Assembly (NCBI GenBank): GCA_964584495.1 | Contig: CAZPAH010000124.1 | Coordinates: 1 to 8,262, forward strand | Direction of reading: 5' to 3' | DNA length: 8,262 nt | Source of the DNA: CAZPAH01 sp964584495 | GTDB taxonomy: Bacteria > Krumholzibacteriota > Krumholzibacteriia > Krumholzibacteriales > Krumholzibacteriaceae | Shown here: in pieces, positions 6,866-8,262 of the stretch | Layout of the letters: the number at the start of each line of letters is the position of its first letter | Numbering within the stretch: the stretch's first letter is position 1 | Program-made: the position numbers and the translations under genes | Notes under the pieces: model-generated | The model's input: only the letters and a program-made list of their open reading frames with translations | Databases searched by the model: none | What the model was told of the DNA's origin: nothing

Positions 6866-7852
6866 TTATTCGTGCCTTTCGTTCAACCTGTCCCTGTACC
6901 AGTCGTAAGTTTTCTCGATACCTTCCCTCAAGCCTGTTTTGGGCTCGTATCCTGTGATCCTGCGTATTTTGGTGATATCGGGGCACCGCCGCGCGGTGGA
7001 GCCGGGGGTGTCGGGCTTGCGGATTATCTTTATATCCTTTCCGAGAACCCCGGCTACCGTATTCACCACATCCTCTATCCTGATCTCTTCCGATGAATTG
7101 CCGACATGAAGGATTTCGCCTCTTGCCCCGGAGCTCTCGCAGGCCCTGATCGTATATTCTACGGCATCGTCTATATAGCAGAAGGCACGGGTATGTTTTG
7201 GAGAGGGAACATCAATCTCCTTACCGCTCAGCACCTTCACGAACATTTCCGGTATCACGTGGGCGAACCCCATCCTGGGACCGTACACATTATGATACCT
7301 GACGATCGTGAAGGGGATATCGAATTTCTCTCCGTAGGAGAAACAGATCGCTTCCCCGTACATCTTGCTGAGAGCGTAAGTCGTTCTTTTCGAGCTGATG
7401 TCGTCGAGGGCGAGAGGCACCGTTTCCGGTGTCGGGACCTCTATCCCGAAATGCCTCAGGGTCCCCGCGTAAATTTCGCTGGTCGAAGAAAAAAGGATCC
7501 TCTTCAGGCTCTTGATATCCCTTGCGTATTCGAAGAGGTTCAACGTGGAGACCGCGTTGACATAGAGGACCCTGTCCGGGTTCTTCATTACGTTCTTGAC
7601 TCCTATAACGGCCGCCAGATGGTATATGTAATCGAAATCCGCGTCGATCTGGATCAGGAAACCCGGATCGGTCAGATCGCCCTCCACGAACTCCACGTTA
7701 TCCCTTTCCAACAACCTCGCCAGGTCGTCATCCATCCTTCCGCGCAGAAGGTTATCGACTATCGTGACCCTGTTCCTTCCGTCGGACGACAATCTTTCGG
7801 CCAGAAAATATCCTATGAATCCCGCTCCGCCGGTTATCAAGATCCTGCTCAT
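6866..7852 (-). CDS. NAD-dependent extended SDR (epimerase/dehydratase/decarboxylase)
   Basis: The 328-residue product is an extended short-chain dehydrogenase/reductase acting on a nucleotide sugar. The Rossmann motif GGAGFIG (8-14) and Asp33 bind NAD; SSTSEIY (122-128) and YALSK (Tyr159, Lys163) form the active site; HNVYGPR (187-193) and the C-terminal RRCPDI (288-293) with GYEPK are typical sugar-binding parts. A Thr-Ser-Glu at 124-126 is shared with UDP-glucuronate decarboxylases, the ArnA decarboxylase and 4,6-dehydratases. Simple C4 epimerases usually have Ser-rich residues there. It therefore more likely makes a 4-keto sugar than just inverting C4; this is an inference. I start at ATG 7852, with GGGCGG seven bases upstream, because TTG 7867 lacks a ribosome site and would add five residues before the Rossmann strand. 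It sits between the dehydrogenase and aminotransferase genes on the same strand. Confidence 0.9.
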   Translation of the reverse strand: MSRILITGGAGFIGYFLAERLSSDGRNRVTIVDNLLRGRMDDDLARLLERDNVEFVEGDLTDPGFLIQIDADFDYIYHLAAVIGVKNVMKNPDRVLYVNAVSTLNLFEYARDIKSLKRILFSSTSEIYAGTLRHFGIEVPTPETVPLALDDISSKRTTYALSKMYGEAICFSYGEKFDIPFTIVRYHNVYGPRMGFAHVIPEMFVKVLSGKEIDVPSPKHTRAFCYIDDAVEYTIRACESSGARGEILHVGNSSEEIRIEDVVNTVAGVLGKDIKIIRKPDTPGSTARRCPDITKIRRITGYEPKTGLREGIEKTYDWYRDRLNERHE

Positions 7853-7859
7853 TTCAATA

Positions 7860-7865
7860 CCGCCC
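7860..7865 (-). promoter_or_regulatory. Ribosome binding site deciding the SDR start at 7852
   Basis: GGGCGG on the minus strand lies seven bases before ATG 7852. The alternative TTG 7867 has only AAGG directly touching it, too close to act as a ribosome site. Confidence 0.45.
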
Positions 7866-7948
7866 AACCTTTCAGTTAATTCGAGATGCCGCCGGATTGC
7901 CCGGTGCCGGCATTACCGCCGCACTGCATCGGCCGCTCATGCGCCGGC

Positions 7949-8262
7949 CTATATCCAGTGCCCCTTTCCCACTCCCGCGATCTTCACCCCTCGCGCCTCC
8001 AGCTCGGCCCGCTTCAAGTCCCCGATAATATTATTCGCGTCTACGATCACCTTCACCCCGTCAAGATAAGTCAGCATCTCTTCGGCGGACATATCCATAT
8101 ATGCCGAATGCTTGACGGTGAAAATGGCTGCATCGAGCCCGGCCGAGGACAGGCGGTTCATATCGGTGTCTATCTCCATCCCCTTCTCATCCCAGTACTC
8201 GACGATCGGATCGTGAACCAGGATTTCCGCCCCTTCACCCTCGCAAAGATCGTAGAAATATT
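7949..8262 (-). CDS. Nucleotide-sugar dehydrogenase, C-terminal part only (5' end beyond window)
   Basis: The last 103 residues of a UDP-glucose/GDP-mannose dehydrogenase-family protein are visible; the frame stays open to the right edge and stops at TAG 7951. The visible part is the C-terminal UDP-binding domain: EGAEILVHDP, FTVKHSAYMDM, VIVDANN, and a closing GVGKGHW. Family members oxidise C6 of a UDP-hexose to the carboxylate in two NAD-dependent steps. The catalytic Cys and the NAD domain lie outside the window, so activity and substrate (UDP-Glc, UDP-GlcNAc or UDP-ManNAc) cannot be judged. The first in-frame ATG seen (8179) is internal, not the true start, because the domain continues upstream of it. 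The gene is first in the visible transcription order, 96 bases ahead of the SDR gene. Confidence 0.85.
   Translation of the reverse strand, partial: YFYDLCEGEGAEILVHDPIVEYWDEKGMEIDTDMNRLSSAGLDAAIFTVKHSAYMDMSAEEMLTYLDGVKVIVDANNIIGDLKRAELEARGVKIAGVGKGHWI

Noticed and set aside
7853..7867. TTG start for the SDR, five codons upstream
   Set aside because: There is no properly spaced ribosome site, whereas ATG 7852 has GGGCGG at seven bases and begins right at the Rossmann strand.
7106..7879. Plus-strand open frame of 257 codons
   Set aside because: It is antisense to the SDR gene, whose motifs are complete, and the translation looks like no known family.
7872..7940. 22-codon minus-strand frame between dehydrogenase and SDR genes
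   Set aside because: It has an ATG and stop but no Shine-Dalgarno and no recognisable content; the GC-rich gap makes short open frames likely by chance.

Overview
The window comes from a GC-rich bacterial genome, probably an uncultured member of the Fibrobacteres-Chlorobi-Bacteroidetes (FCB) side of the tree, for example a Krumholzibacteriota- or Eisenbacteria-like lineage. This placement is an inference. It rests on the style of the left-hand protein: a secreted repeat protein with a FlgD/Por-type C-terminal sorting-domain start, of a kind I associate with those groups. A large two-FtsX-domain permease of Bacteroidetes type and frequent AGG/AGA and ATA codons despite the GC-rich DNA fit the same picture. 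There is no rRNA or other phylogenetic marker, and I saw no mobile element, tRNA or CRISPR.

Layout, left to right. (1) Bases 1-1947, minus strand: a secreted protein, open at the left edge. It has a signal peptide, eight degenerate repeats of about 55 residues, a small extracellular domain, and the start of a C-terminal sorting domain. Because it has no stop inside the window it is easy to miss. (2) Bases 1948-2193: a divergent intergenic region with promoter-like boxes on both strands and a small hairpin over the ribosome binding site of gene 1. (3) Bases 2194-3135, plus strand: an exported or membrane-anchored alpha/beta hydrolase with a recognisable Ser-Asp-His triad. (4) Bases 3154-5550, minus strand: an FtsX/MacB-type permease of about 800 residues, converging on the hydrolase with an 18-base gap. 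(5) Bases 5686-8262, minus strand: three nucleotide-sugar genes in transcription order. They are the C-terminal end of a nucleotide-sugar dehydrogenase (cut by the right edge), an extended-SDR NAD-dependent epimerase/dehydratase/decarboxylase, and a LegC-like DegT/DnrJ-family PLP aminotransferase.

How they may work together. The trio has the same order of chemistry as the Ugd, ArnA-dehydrogenase and ArnB route to UDP-4-amino-pentoses: oxidise C6, make a 4-keto sugar, aminate it. It probably makes an activated amino sugar for a surface polysaccharide. The substrate is not known, and more of the cluster lies beyond the right edge. The permease has a possible promoter of its own in an AT-rich patch, and no ATPase partner is visible. 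The repeat protein and the hydrolase are divergent neighbours that both act outside the cytoplasm, but no shared function is shown by the sequence.

I found no clear new defence or mobile system. The items most worth a second look are the dehydrogenase/SDR/aminotransferase trio, the eight-repeat cysteine-periodic secreted protein, and the regulatory structure between the two divergent genes.
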